Source: Clostridium sp. Ade.TY
GTDB taxonomy: Bacteria; Bacillota; Clostridia; Clostridiales; Clostridiaceae
DNA: 64,000 nucleotides
Assembly: GCF_000498355.1 (NCBI RefSeq)
Contig: NZ_AVSV01000032.1
Coordinates: 1-64,000, forward strand
Reading direction: 5' to 3'
Both the position numbers and the translations under genes were made by a program. The notes beneath the pieces are model-generated. The model was not told the origin of the DNA. It did no database searches and worked only from the letters and a program-made list of their open reading frames with translations. This document shows positions 47,619 to 56,770 of this stretch, one piece after another (positions within the stretch are counted from its first letter, which is position 1; each line of letters starts with the position of its first letter).

Positions 47619-48111
47619 ATTAACATACCATCCTTTAAAATGTAGCCTAAACTATTAATTAATATTAAAATTAATGCTTAAAATTGCTATTCTTCTCATT
47701 TATATTTTTAAAATTATATTTATTTAAATCATTTTTACTTTTCTTAATTATATTTATGTAACTTATAATTTATCTTTAGCTAATATGCTTAACTTAAGTA
47801 TTTAAATATAAATCTCTAAGCTAAGCATTTACTTTTTAATTATTACCAACATTAAAAATTTCTAGTCTACTAATACCAACTATCAATTTCCAATAATAAA
47901 CTACTATTTATCACTTACAATACATTATTGATTATTATATTACTAAATAAAATATTTTAATACGATTCTAATATTTCATTATTTATAAAGCAATATTTTA
48001 ATTAAGTGCTTTTACTCCACTAAGTGAAACGAGCTTCAATCCTTTATAAAATATTATTTAATAAATAATAGAATTACTTACAATCCTGTATTCAAACTTC
48101 ATCAAGTTAAA

Positions 48112-48206
48112 TTTAGATTATATTTAAATTTTGCACTTAATAATATTTGAATGAAAAACTAATATTTCATCGTTTCTGTAATAAATATCAATAAAAATCT
48201 AAGATG
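48112..48206. repeat. 95-bp direct repeat, copy A
   Basis: Runs from TTTAGATTATATTT to ATCTAAGATG. It differs from copy B at four positions, three of them in the central segment. Looser similarity extends about 25-30 bp upstream of both copies (GTATTC...AATTAAA). Confidence 0.85.
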
Positions 48207-48400
48207 CCGTAAATAAAACAAAATACGACTATTTTATTCAAAATCATACAATCACTTTACTATTTGAGCCTCAATCTTTGTCTACTATTTTATATATTAG
48301 TGAGATTATATATTCTTAAATTAGAATATTTCAATGAGATTCCATTCAAACTTACACTCTCACTCCGGTATTCGAGCCTAACCAAATTAAACTTAGATTA

Positions 48401-48495
48401 TTTAGATTATATTTAAATTTTGCACTTAATAATATTTGAATGAAAAACTAGAATTTCATTGTTTCTGTAATAAATATTAATAAAAATCTAAGATG
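48401..48495. repeat. 95-bp direct repeat, copy B
   Basis: Same length as copy A, 289 bp further on. It is followed by TCTGAGTGAAACGAG, a box that also occurs near 48021, before copy A. The order repeat then GTGAAACGAG box suggests a longer composite unit. Confidence 0.85.
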
Positions 48496-48620
48496 TCTGA
48501 GTGAAACGAGTTTCGAATATTTTATTAATATTTATGTAGGAAACAATAGAAATTCTATTTGATATTCAACGTTATTATAGCAAAATTTAAAATATAATCT
48601 TTTAAACTTCTAATTTAATA

Positions 48621-50219
48621 CTATTCCTCAGATTTTCCTACATCAGATAGTACCACCCCAGGATTGTGCTCTAATGCCCAACTAATTCCCCAAGTGTTTT
48701 GGAATATAAGTAAGTTTCTATCTTTTAAGTCTTTTACTTTCTTTGTATCTGATGTTAAGTTTAACTTATCAACATCTATGTTAGCATCACTTTCAATCCA
48801 TCTAACAAATCTGTATGGTAATCTTTCCATCTTTATATCAACATTATATTCATTCTTAAGTCTATATTCTAATACTTCAAATTGAAGCACACCAACAACC
48901 CCAACTATTATCTCTTCCATACCAATGTGAAGTTCTTTAAATACTTGGATTGCTCCTTCTTGTGCTATTTGAGTAACCCCTTTAATGAATTGCTTTCTCT
49001 TCATTGTATCAACTGGTCTAACTCTAGCATAATGTTCTGGTGCGAAAGCTGGTATTCCTTCAAATTTAAATTTCTTTGATGGGGTACAGATAGTATCTCC
49101 AATTGAGAACATACCTGGATCAAATACCCCTATAATATCTCCTGCATAAGCTTCTTCAACTATTTCTCTGTCTTGAGCCATAAATTGTTGTGGTTGAGTA
49201 AGTTTAATCTTTTTATTTTGTTGCATATGGAAATAATCTTTTCCTGCTTCAAACTTACCTGAACATATTCTCATAAATGCAATTCTATCTCTATGAGCTT
49301 TATTCATATTTGCTTGTATTTTAAATACGAAAGCTGAGAATTTATCATCAAATGGATCTACATCTCCAATACTTGATTTTCTTCCAATTGGTGATGTTGT
49401 CATTTCTAAGAAATGTTCTAAGAAAGGTTCAACCCCAAAGTTTGTAAGAGCTGATCCAAAAAATACTGGAGTAAGTTCTCCAGCTCTTACTTTCTCTACA
49501 TCAAATTCATCTCCTGCTATATCAAGAAGCTCTATATCTTCCATTAGTTTTTCATGAAGTGCTTCTCCTAATATTTCTTTAAATTTAGGATCATCAACAT
49601 CTCCATCTATTGCTTCAACTTCCTTTTGTCCGTGAGCTCCACCTGTAAATGCTATAATTCTCTTATTATCTCTTTCGTATACACCTTTAAATTCTTTACC
49701 TGAACCTATTGGCCAGTTCATTGGATATGTTTTAATTCCAAGTTCATTTTCAATGTCTTCTAATAATTGGAATGGATCTTGCGCTTCTCTATCCATCTTA
49801 TTTACAAAAGTGAATATTGGCATTTCTCTTAATGCACAAACATGGAATAATTTTTTTGTTTGATCCTCTACCCCTTTAGCTGCGTCAACAACCATTACTG
49901 CTGAATCTGCTGCCATAAGAGTTCTATATGTATCCTCTGAGAAGTCTTGGTGACCTGGAGTATCTAATATGTTTATACAGTGTCCACCATAGTTAAATTG
50001 CATAACTGATGATGTTACAGAGATACCTCTTTGTTTTTCAATTTCCATCCAGTCAGATACTGCGTGTTTTGAAGCTTTTCTTGCTTTTACTGAACCTGCA
50101 AGTCTTATAGCTCCTCCGTATAATAAGAATTTTTCTGTTAATGTTGTCTTACCTGCATCTGGGTGAGAAATTATTGCAAAGGTTCTTCTTTTTTCTATTT
50201 CTTTTCTAAAATCAGCCAA
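48621..50219 (-). CDS. prfC: Peptide chain release factor 3
   Basis: 532 aa GTPase that recycles RF1 and RF2 from the ribosome. G1 SHPDAGKTTLTEK, switch I TSSVMQF, G3 DTPGHQDFSEDTYR, G4 NKMDREA, and the EF-G-like domains II and III. The length matches family members. TTG start at 50219 with AAGGAGGAA 6 nt upstream. Housekeeping gene, not linked to its neighbours by function. Confidence 0.96.
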   Translation of the reverse strand: MADFRKEIEKRRTFAIISHPDAGKTTLTEKFLLYGGAIRLAGSVKARKASKHAVSDWMEIEKQRGISVTSSVMQFNYGGHCINILDTPGHQDFSEDTYRTLMAADSAVMVVDAAKGVEDQTKKLFHVCALREMPIFTFVNKMDREAQDPFQLLEDIENELGIKTYPMNWPIGSGKEFKGVYERDNKRIIAFTGGAHGQKEVEAIDGDVDDPKFKEILGEALHEKLMEDIELLDIAGDEFDVEKVRAGELTPVFFGSALTNFGVEPFLEHFLEMTTSPIGRKSSIGDVDPFDDKFSAFVFKIQANMNKAHRDRIAFMRICSGKFEAGKDYFHMQQNKKIKLTQPQQFMAQDREIVEEAYAGDIIGVFDPGMFSIGDTICTPSKKFKFEGIPAFAPEHYARVRPVDTMKRKQFIKGVTQIAQEGAIQVFKELHIGMEEIIVGVVGVLQFEVLEYRLKNEYNVDIKMERLPYRFVRWIESDANIDVDKLNLTSDTKKVKDLKDRNLLIFQNTWGISWALEHNPGVVLSDVGKSEE

Positions 50220-50303
50220 GATATTTCCTCCTTATATATTAATAGTACTTTTTTATTTCTATATTAAAATTTATGTTATCTATATTATTACAATCTACCC
50301 TCG

Positions 50304-50312
50304 ATTATAACA
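50304..50312 (-). promoter_or_regulatory. Extended -10 promoter of prfC
   Basis: TGTTATAAT on the minus strand (TG, one base, perfect TATAAT), about 85 nt upstream of the TTG start. The -35 is weak, as allowed for extended -10 promoters. Confidence 0.55.
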
Positions 50313-50662
50313 TAGTTACAGGCTCAATGTACATAACTTAAAAACCCTTATTTAATTTTAATTTTTTCTCTAATTTATTGTAAATATACCAATTCTTTTA
50401 ATTTTCCAATCTTTCATTTCTTTCATTAACAATTTTATTTATATGTTCCCTATTTAAACTAATTTTTATTTTTTTGAATTTAATGCAAGCTAATCAGTAA
50501 TAAGTATTCTATTCTTATTTAAAATAATATCTTTAATACACTTTTTCTTAAAACTTAATGCATTTAAAAATCTACCATTTATAATTACTAATCTTGTAAT
50601 CATAATAATGTCCTATTAATCATAATATTTATGGAATATATTATTGATTGGATGTGAATATT
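50313..50662. other. Intergenic region between prfC and the TM2 gene, about 350 bp
   Basis: Divergent upstream region. Apart from the prfC -10 element nothing specific is visible. A 64-codon minus-strand frame (50600-50794) overlaps the TM2 gene antisense and has no ribosome site. Confidence 0.4.
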
Positions 50663-51109
50663 TTGTATTGTAAAAACTGTGGAGAAAAAATTGAAAATGA
50701 AAAAGCTGTAATTTGTGTAAAATGTGGAACAAAAGTTGGTGATTGCAAAAATTTTTGTGGTAACTGTGGAGAATCCGTATCTAGCGAAACACAAGAAGTT
50801 TGCTTAAAGTGTGGTTGTTCATTAAAAGATCCATTTACAAAAAAATTAAAAGATATGGCAAATGATACTGTTAATGGTCAAGGAAAATCTAAACTTGCTG
50901 CTGCCTTACTTGCATTTTTTCTTGGTAATCTTGGAATTCATAGATTTTATCTTGGATATACAACTTATGGAATTATATTTTTAGTATTATTTTTCTTAGG
51001 ATTTTTTACTTTTGGAATTACAACCTTTGTAGTTTTTATATGGGCACTTATTGACTTTATAAGAATATTAGTTGGTAACCTAGAACCAGTTAATGGATTC
51101 TATTGTTAA
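50663..51109 (+). CDS. Zinc-ribbon and TM2-domain membrane protein
   Basis: 148 aa from TTG at 50663, which has GGATGTGA 5 nt upstream; earlier in-frame TTG and GTG codons lie before that site. Two zinc ribbons: CKNCGEKIENEKAVICVKCG, and then CGNCG...CLKCGC. The TM2 part follows: KLAAALLAFFLGNLGIHRFYLG, with the Gly-x-His-Arg-Phe-Tyr turn, and a second helix pair. TM2 proteins are membrane proteins of unknown exact function. One of only two plus-strand genes here. Confidence 0.88.
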   Translation: MYCKNCGEKIENEKAVICVKCGTKVGDCKNFCGNCGESVSSETQEVCLKCGCSLKDPFTKKLKDMANDTVNGQGKSKLAAALLAFFLGNLGIHRFYLGYTTYGIIFLVLFFLGFFTFGITTFVVFIWALIDFIRILVGNLEPVNGFYC

Positions 51110-51166
51110 TGATTTTATAATTAATTTTTTAAGATTTAAATACTTAAAAACATATTTTTAAAACAT

Positions 51167-51195
51167 AAAAGAGGCTTAAATTTTAAGCCCCTTTT
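51167..51195. terminator. Bidirectional terminator between convergent genes
   Basis: A 14-bp stem AAAAGAGGCTTAAA / TTTAAGCCCCTTTT. It pairs fully on the minus strand with one G-U. T-rich flanks lie on both sides. It serves the TM2 gene (plus) and the LRR gene (minus). Confidence 0.75.
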
Positions 51196-51279
51196 ATTGT
51201 TTATTTATTTTTTATTTTTAATTTAAGTATTATATATTTTTACTTTTCCTTTATAACTATTACAAGTAATAAATAAAAT

Positions 51280-54200
51280 TTATTCTGTGTATAAACTTAT
51301 GTCTGCTGCTGATGCAAATCCATTAACACCATTTACTACTTCTAATTTTACATATTTTGCTTTTGTTTGTTTAAAGTCTGCAAATTTAACTTCTCTATTT
51401 GATTGCCATGACCCTGATTTAACCTTTGTATAGTTTTCTCCATCTAAGCTTGTGTATATATTGTACTCTAATATATTTCCATTATAGTTTCCTGATTGTC
51501 TTGGCATATATGATAATTTTGTTATATCATATGCTTTATTAAGTTCTATTGTTATAAATGGTGTTTTATCACTTCTATCCCATTTTGTATGCCAAATAGT
51601 ATTTTCATTGCCATCTATAGCCATATTAGCTGATTGGTCTGAATTATTTTGCTCACTTGAAAAAGCTTTTACTTTCATATTTTTATGTAATATTAATCCT
51701 TTTGGTGCTTCTTTATCTGTAAATTTAACTGTTGCTATACCACCACTTAATGTATCTCCAGTTGCTTTTTTACGAATTAATAATGTTACATTTTTACTTA
51801 AATCTCCTAAGTTAGTTCCATCATATTGAGTCCAAGTTTCTCCTTCATCTTTTGAGAACTCCATAGTTTTATCTAAACCAAATATTAAATTTTCATCATC
51901 ATTAATTGATATATTTATATTTGATCCTTTTTTTATTTGAATTATGTTTGGAGTTTCTGTTCCTTTTACTCTTACTAATATACCATTTTCAGAAGTTAAA
52001 CTACTTATCTCTTCTTTAGTTAACTTTTGTGAATCTTCATTAGCTAACTTATAAGTTTTTCCTCCATCAATACTATATTCATCAATGCCTTTCTTTAATC
52101 CAACAAGTTTTCCTGCATTATCACCATCAAAGTTAAATGTTGCTAAATATAATCCCTTTTGTTCCATTTCACTTAAGAGTTTATTTGCATATGGTTTTTC
52201 TCTGTAATCTGAAGCTTGTCTAAGTGCAGGTTCATATTCATTTACATAAGCTTGTACTTCTTTTCTATCACCATTTAACACTTTTTCTCTAATTTTAATA
52301 AGTAAGTTTTCCATAACTTGAGGATACTTTTTAAAGTTATTTATTATTTGTTTATTTAATTCTCTGTATTGTTCTAATGTTGTATTTTCATCTTTTAACA
52401 TATTATTTATTTTATCTTCAAAAGCCATATAGTTTATTGGTTCAATTCTTATTGCTTCATTTAATAAGCTTTCTGCTTTTTCTTTAGAATTAGCATTTTT
52501 TGCTATCATTCTAAGTTGTTCTGATTTTATATATGAATCTTGATTTGCACTTAAATTTAACTCTTCATTTATTAACATATATGGAATTGCAGTATAATAT
52601 CCACCTGATTTTTCCCATCCAAATACGTCATATCCTAATTGCCAATTATTTTTTGAATTTAAATGAAGAAATGCACAGTGTCCTGGTTGTCCTATAGGAT
52701 ATGCAGGTACCCCAAATACTTGACATGCAGCTGTACTAAATTTTGATATAGCACCACAAACTCCACCATATTCAACTACCTTTGAAATATTTGGATTTTC
52801 ATCATAAAATCCTGAACCAAATACACTTTTACCATCTGGATTTTTCATTGTATATTGTAGTGTTGAACATATATTTGCTATTTTATCTTGGCTTAATAAA
52901 TCTGGATTATGAACATGCTCATGTTGCCATTTAAATTTAGCATCTTCTTTTCCTACAGTTAAGTCTTTTACATATTGTCTAAGCCATATTATATCTTCAT
53001 CTGTTATTTTTGCATTAACTACATTTCTTAAATCCTTTATACTTAAATCTTTAAAGCAAGGGAATAGTAATCCTTCTTTATTTGCATCTTTAAAGCTATT
53101 GTATCTTGAAATTGGATCTAATGGTTTATCTGTAAGCCATGTATTTACTGGACTTGCAAATTCTAATGCTGTTGCTATAGCAATCTTTAAGTTCATTCCA
53201 TCTTTTGATTCATTATCTGAATTCCAAATTTTTGACCAAACTTCTAATGCACTTATTTCTTTTTCTTTATTTACCTTTGAATTATTATCATAGTGGTAAG
53301 CTCCCATTGAACCTTGAGTTGTTGTTGATGGTAGACCACCAGTTAAATAATATTCCATAGCTTCATTATTATTTAAAAGCCAATTAATAAAGTTCTTATG
53401 TGCTGCATCAATGTTTTTAAATCCATTTAAACTATCTATTCCTATTCTTGATATAAATTCTTTTTTGTTTACGTTTTTACTTAAATCTTCGTTGCTTAAT
53501 ACATTATTTATATCTGTTTTATTTATTTCTTCATTTATAGATGCATCTAACTTCTTTTCCTCATCTACCTTTAAAGTTACTTTTACTTGTCCACTAAACT
53601 TTCCTTGTAATAAATTTTGTGAGAACTTGTACGCTTCACTACTTTTATCTAAAGTTGTATTCCAATTTATAGTATTAGTATCTTCTTTATAAACACCTTT
53701 ATTTGATATATGTGATATTATAATACTTTTATCACTTAATCCTTTAACTTTATTTTCAACTGAAAAATTATTATTAGAACCAGTTATATCTTCTAAAGCT
53801 ACTGTTTGATTTTCTAATTTTATTGTCTTTAAATCTTTTAAATTATTTAGTACACTTATATCTTTAATGTTATTGTTATTTCCAATAATTGATTGTAATT
53901 TTGTTAATCCACTAATTGCACTTATATCTTTAACTTTTGCATTATTAAAACTTAAAAAATCTAAATTAGTTAATCCATTTACAGAATTTAAATCTTCTAT
54001 ATTTGTGTTATCAAAATCAAGCCAGTTTAAATTACTTAAATCTTTTAATTCACTTAAACTTGATACTTTATTATTTGCAATATTTAGCCACTTTAAATTT
54101 TTCAATCCTTTAAGCGGTGATAAGTCTGAAATATTATTACCATTTAAATCTATTTTATTTACATTAGTACAATATTGAAGCCCATCTATATCAGTTATAT

Positions 54201-54900
54201 TTTTATAATATAACTCCAAACTTCCTTCTAATTTTGAAAGCTGTGATTTTGTTATAGGAGCATCTAAATCTTCTTCTCCTAATTTTTTATTTAATTCATG
54301 TTTTAAATTTATATCTTTTATTTTCACTTCATCTTTTATTTTTAATTTTCCATTACTATTAAAGCTATAATACACCCCATCTATTGGAATCCAATTATCA
54401 GTTGCCATAGCTCCAACAGGAGTTCCTGACCATTTTGCTTTTTGATTAGCTTCCCAGAAATAGTATCTGCCATCACCAATATTTTGCCATCCTGTTCTTA
54501 ATCTACCGTCTTCTCCGAAATAAAATTTAGCATGTCCTATTGTTTGCAACCCTGTCTTTTTATTTCCTTCATTGTCAATGTAATATGTATAGTCTCCTAT
54601 TTTATTCCAACCAGGTTTGTATATAATTTCTTTTTCATCTACAGTTTTCTTATCAACCTCACTTTTATTAATTGGATTTTCAGTGCTTGTATTATCTTTT
54701 TGCTTTGTAGTACTTTCCTTTGATTCATTATCCTTTAAATCAGTGCTAGATGTAGTTTTACTTTCACTTGTATCTTCAGCCACCGTTTTAGGATTTGATT
54801 TGTTACCTAATTCATCTGCAAATGCACTTGTTGCCGGCATAACTAAATTAACAGTCATTGCACTAGCTATAATGATTGCTTGAATCTTTTTATTTTTCAT
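51280..54900 (-). CDS. Secreted multi-domain protein: wall repeats, LRR, transglutaminase-like, F5/8C
   Basis: 1206 aa. Signal peptide (1-30, ending ATSAFA), Ser/Thr/Lys-rich linker (30-95), aromatic wall-binding repeats (about 95-195: KPGWNKIGDYTYYIDNEGN, RTGWQNIGDGRYYF), then six internalin-like LRRs of about 22 residues (about 240-370). A transglutaminase-like core follows near 690-770: GGVCGAISKFSTAACQVFG gives Cys, GQPGHCAFLHL gives His, and YDVFGWEK gives Asp, a complete triad. After a helical region, two Ig-like parts and a C-terminal F5/8-type carbohydrate-binding domain (about 1060-1206) complete it. The ATG at 54900 follows AGGGGGAA. It probably crosslinks or cleaves proteins at the surface, or acts on host proteins; function not proved. 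The wall repeats fit docking on choline-type decorations. Confidence 0.88.
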   Translation of the reverse strand: MKNKKIQAIIIASAMTVNLVMPATSAFADELGNKSNPKTVAEDTSESKTTSSTDLKDNESKESTTKQKDNTSTENPINKSEVDKKTVDEKEIIYKPGWNKIGDYTYYIDNEGNKKTGLQTIGHAKFYFGEDGRLRTGWQNIGDGRYYFWEANQKAKWSGTPVGAMATDNWIPIDGVYYSFNSNGKLKIKDEVKIKDINLKHELNKKLGEEDLDAPITKSQLSKLEGSLELYYKNITDIDGLQYCTNVNKIDLNGNNISDLSPLKGLKNLKWLNIANNKVSSLSELKDLSNLNWLDFDNTNIEDLNSVNGLTNLDFLSFNNAKVKDISAISGLTKLQSIIGNNNNIKDISVLNNLKDLKTIKLENQTVALEDITGSNNNFSVENKVKGLSDKSIIISHISNKGVYKEDTNTINWNTTLDKSSEAYKFSQNLLQGKFSGQVKVTLKVDEEKKLDASINEEINKTDINNVLSNEDLSKNVNKKEFISRIGIDSLNGFKNIDAAHKNFINWLLNNNEAMEYYLTGGLPSTTTQGSMGAYHYDNNSKVNKEKEISALEVWSKIWNSDNESKDGMNLKIAIATALEFASPVNTWLTDKPLDPISRYNSFKDANKEGLLFPCFKDLSIKDLRNVVNAKITDEDIIWLRQYVKDLTVGKEDAKFKWQHEHVHNPDLLSQDKIANICSTLQYTMKNPDGKSVFGSGFYDENPNISKVVEYGGVCGAISKFSTAACQVFGVPAYPIGQPGHCAFLHLNSKNNWQLGYDVFGWEKSGGYYTAIPYMLINEELNLSANQDSYIKSEQLRMIAKNANSKEKAESLLNEAIRIEPINYMAFEDKINNMLKDENTTLEQYRELNKQIINNFKKYPQVMENLLIKIREKVLNGDRKEVQAYVNEYEPALRQASDYREKPYANKLLSEMEQKGLYLATFNFDGDNAGKLVGLKKGIDEYSIDGGKTYKLANEDSQKLTKEEISSLTSENGILVRVKGTETPNIIQIKKGSNINISINDDENLIFGLDKTMEFSKDEGETWTQYDGTNLGDLSKNVTLLIRKKATGDTLSGGIATVKFTDKEAPKGLILHKNMKVKAFSSEQNNSDQSANMAIDGNENTIWHTKWDRSDKTPFITIELNKAYDITKLSYMPRQSGNYNGNILEYNIYTSLDGENYTKVKSGSWQSNREVKFADFKQTKAKYVKLEVVNGVNGFASAADISLYTE

Positions 54901-54923
54901 ATTTTTTCCCCCTATAAAGCACA

Positions 54924-54963
54924 AAATCTACATTTAAGATATTGAAATCCTAAATGTAGATTT
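54924..54963 (-). promoter_or_regulatory. Perfect 13-bp inverted repeat in leader of LRR gene
   Basis: AAATCTACATTTA, 14 nt, TAAATGTAGATTT, ending 23 bp before the ATG at 54900 and just upstream of the ribosome site. It could be an operator, an RNA hairpin that controls translation, or the terminator of the upstream malic enzyme gene, although no T-run follows. Confidence 0.55.
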
Positions 54964-55109
54964 AATGTAATTGATTTCTATTAAATAATACAATCCTATC
55001 CAATTTGAGTAAATAATATATAATCTTTTTTAACTATTTATTAAACAATTATTCAATTTTTATCATTATATATGCAAAATGTTCAATTTTATAGTTATTA
55101 ATTAACTTT

Positions 55110-56264
55110 TTATTTAACTGCTGCCTTTTTAACTTCTTCAGCAACTTTTATTTGTACATCTCTATCAAATGCTCTTGGCATAATATACTCTTCACATAAC
55201 TCTTCATCTTTAACTGAATCTGCAATTGCATAAGCTGCTGCAAGTTTCATCTCTTCTGTTATCTTCTTTGCTCCTGCATCTAAAGCTCCCCTAAACATTC
55301 CTGGAAAAGCTAATACATTATTAATTTGGTTATTAAAGTCTGAACGTCCTGTTCCAACAATTCTTGCTCCACCTTTTATTGCATCTTCTGGAAATATTTC
55401 AGGAACTGGATTTGCCATTGCAAATACTATAGCATCTTTATTCATTGTTTCAACCATTTCAGTTGTTAATACATTTGGTGCTGAAACTCCTATAAATACA
55501 TCTGCTCCTTTTATTACATCTTTAAGATGTCCTTTTTCGTTATATTTATTTGTAACTTCTGAAAGCTCTCTATGGATTTCACTTTCATGCTCCATATCTC
55601 TATGAATAACTCCATTAATATTAACCATAACAATATTTCCTGCTCCCCATGATAAAAGAAGTTTTGTTATAGCACAACCTGCTGCCCCTGCACCATTTAC
55701 AATAATCTTTATATCTTTTTTATCTTTCTTAATAACTTTAAGTGCATTTATAAGAGCTGATAATACAACTATTGCTGTACCGTGCTGATCATCATGAAAT
55801 ACTGGAATATCAAGTTTTTCTTGAAGTCTTTTTTCTATTTCAAAACATCTTGGACCTGATATATCTTCTAAATTTATTCCTCCAAATGTTGGTGATATTC
55901 TAACTATTGTATCAACTATTTCATCAACATCTTTAGTATTTAAAACTATTGGAATTGCATCAACATCTGCAAATTCTTTAAATAATACACTTTTCCCTTC
56001 CATTACAGGAAGTGCTGCCTCTGGTCCAATATCCCCAAGACCTAAAACTGCTGTTCCATCAGAAACTACAGCTACTGTGTTCCACTTTCTTGTGTATGTA
56101 TTTACTAACTCTTTATTTTCATGAATTTTTCTACAAGGCTCAGCAACACCTGGTGTATATGCTAAGCTTAAATCCTCTTTACTTTCAACTTTAACCCTTG
56201 ATTTAATTTCAAGCTTTCCTCTAAGCTCTCCATGAAATTTTAATGCCTCTTCATATATGTTCAT
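55110..56264 (-). CDS. Malic enzyme (oxaloacetate-decarboxylating malate dehydrogenase)
   Basis: 384 aa, the short bacterial form. Conserved segments: AYTPGVAEPCRKI, LEDISGPRCFEIE, FHDDQHGTAIVVLSALINAL, GAGAAGCAITKLLLSWG (NAD(P) site), MANPVPEIFPEDA. Converts malate to pyruvate, CO2 and NAD(P)H in the cytosol. The ATG at 56264 has AAGGGGAT; a 13-codon upstream extension lacks a site. No functional link with its neighbours. Cofactor preference cannot be told. Confidence 0.95.
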   Translation of the reverse strand: MNIYEEALKFHGELRGKLEIKSRVKVESKEDLSLAYTPGVAEPCRKIHENKELVNTYTRKWNTVAVVSDGTAVLGLGDIGPEAALPVMEGKSVLFKEFADVDAIPIVLNTKDVDEIVDTIVRISPTFGGINLEDISGPRCFEIEKRLQEKLDIPVFHDDQHGTAIVVLSALINALKVIKKDKKDIKIIVNGAGAAGCAITKLLLSWGAGNIVMVNINGVIHRDMEHESEIHRELSEVTNKYNEKGHLKDVIKGADVFIGVSAPNVLTTEMVETMNKDAIVFAMANPVPEIFPEDAIKGGARIVGTGRSDFNNQINNVLAFPGMFRGALDAGAKKITEEMKLAAAYAIADSVKDEELCEEYIMPRAFDRDVQIKVAEEVKKAAVK

Positions 56265-56770
56265 TTCTCTATCCCCTTTCAATTTATAAACTATATTTTT
56301 CAAATTATATTTTAAATGATCAACAATATTTCAAAACATAACTTTGGCTATTATAAAATAATAATATCACATTGTAATTAAAGTTCTATTATTGAGATTA
56401 AATTATTAATTCAATATAATTATTTAATTTTAAGGTTCTGCTTTATATAATTGTTGATTTTATCTAGTTTAAAGTAGAACCTAAATTAAGAAAATTTCTT
56501 AACCAACATCAACTAATACAGTAAAAACAAAAATTATCCACAGACTAAATTAATTAGTCACAGCTTTTGATAACATTTACATACTTTTTGTTTATAACTT
56601 TTCATAATTAATTTTTCTAAAAGTAATTTAACTCTCATTATAATTTCTTAATCTAATTTTGTTGGAATTATATAATTTCTAAGTATAATTTTAAAAATAT
56701 ATATTAGTATTTCATCTCTTTTATCAATTATCAATTACCCCAACAAATAATTTATGCTATTATATTACTA
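56265..56770. other. Gene-free region upstream of malic enzyme, 506 bp
   Basis: AT-rich. The only structure seen is the inverted repeat at 56433-56482. No clear promoter. Confidence 0.4.
56433..56482. promoter_or_regulatory. Long-loop inverted repeat
   Basis: AGGTTCTGCTTTA and TAAAGTAGAACCT pair fully on plus-strand RNA with one G-U, with a 24-nt loop. No T-run follows. It lies between pepV and the malic enzyme gene; role unknown. Confidence 0.35.

Larger units (their letters stand above)
47619..48620. other. Gene-free region with repeats, about 1 kb
   Basis: No open frame of note on either strand. It holds two copies of a 95-bp repeat (48112-48206, 48401-48495), a more degenerate third trace around 47969-48030, and the recurring box AGTGAAACGAG (48021-48031 and 48500-48510). 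The organisation is an array of related units rather than random spacer. It may be non-coding RNA genes or a decayed repeat element. Confidence 0.6.

Noticed and set aside
47619-48620. Repeat region considered as an insertion sequence or prophage edge
   Set aside because: No transposase frame, no terminal inverted repeats or target duplications visible, and housekeeping genes on both sides.
50600-50794. 64-codon minus-strand frame
   Set aside because: Antisense to the well-supported TM2 gene and without a ribosome binding site.
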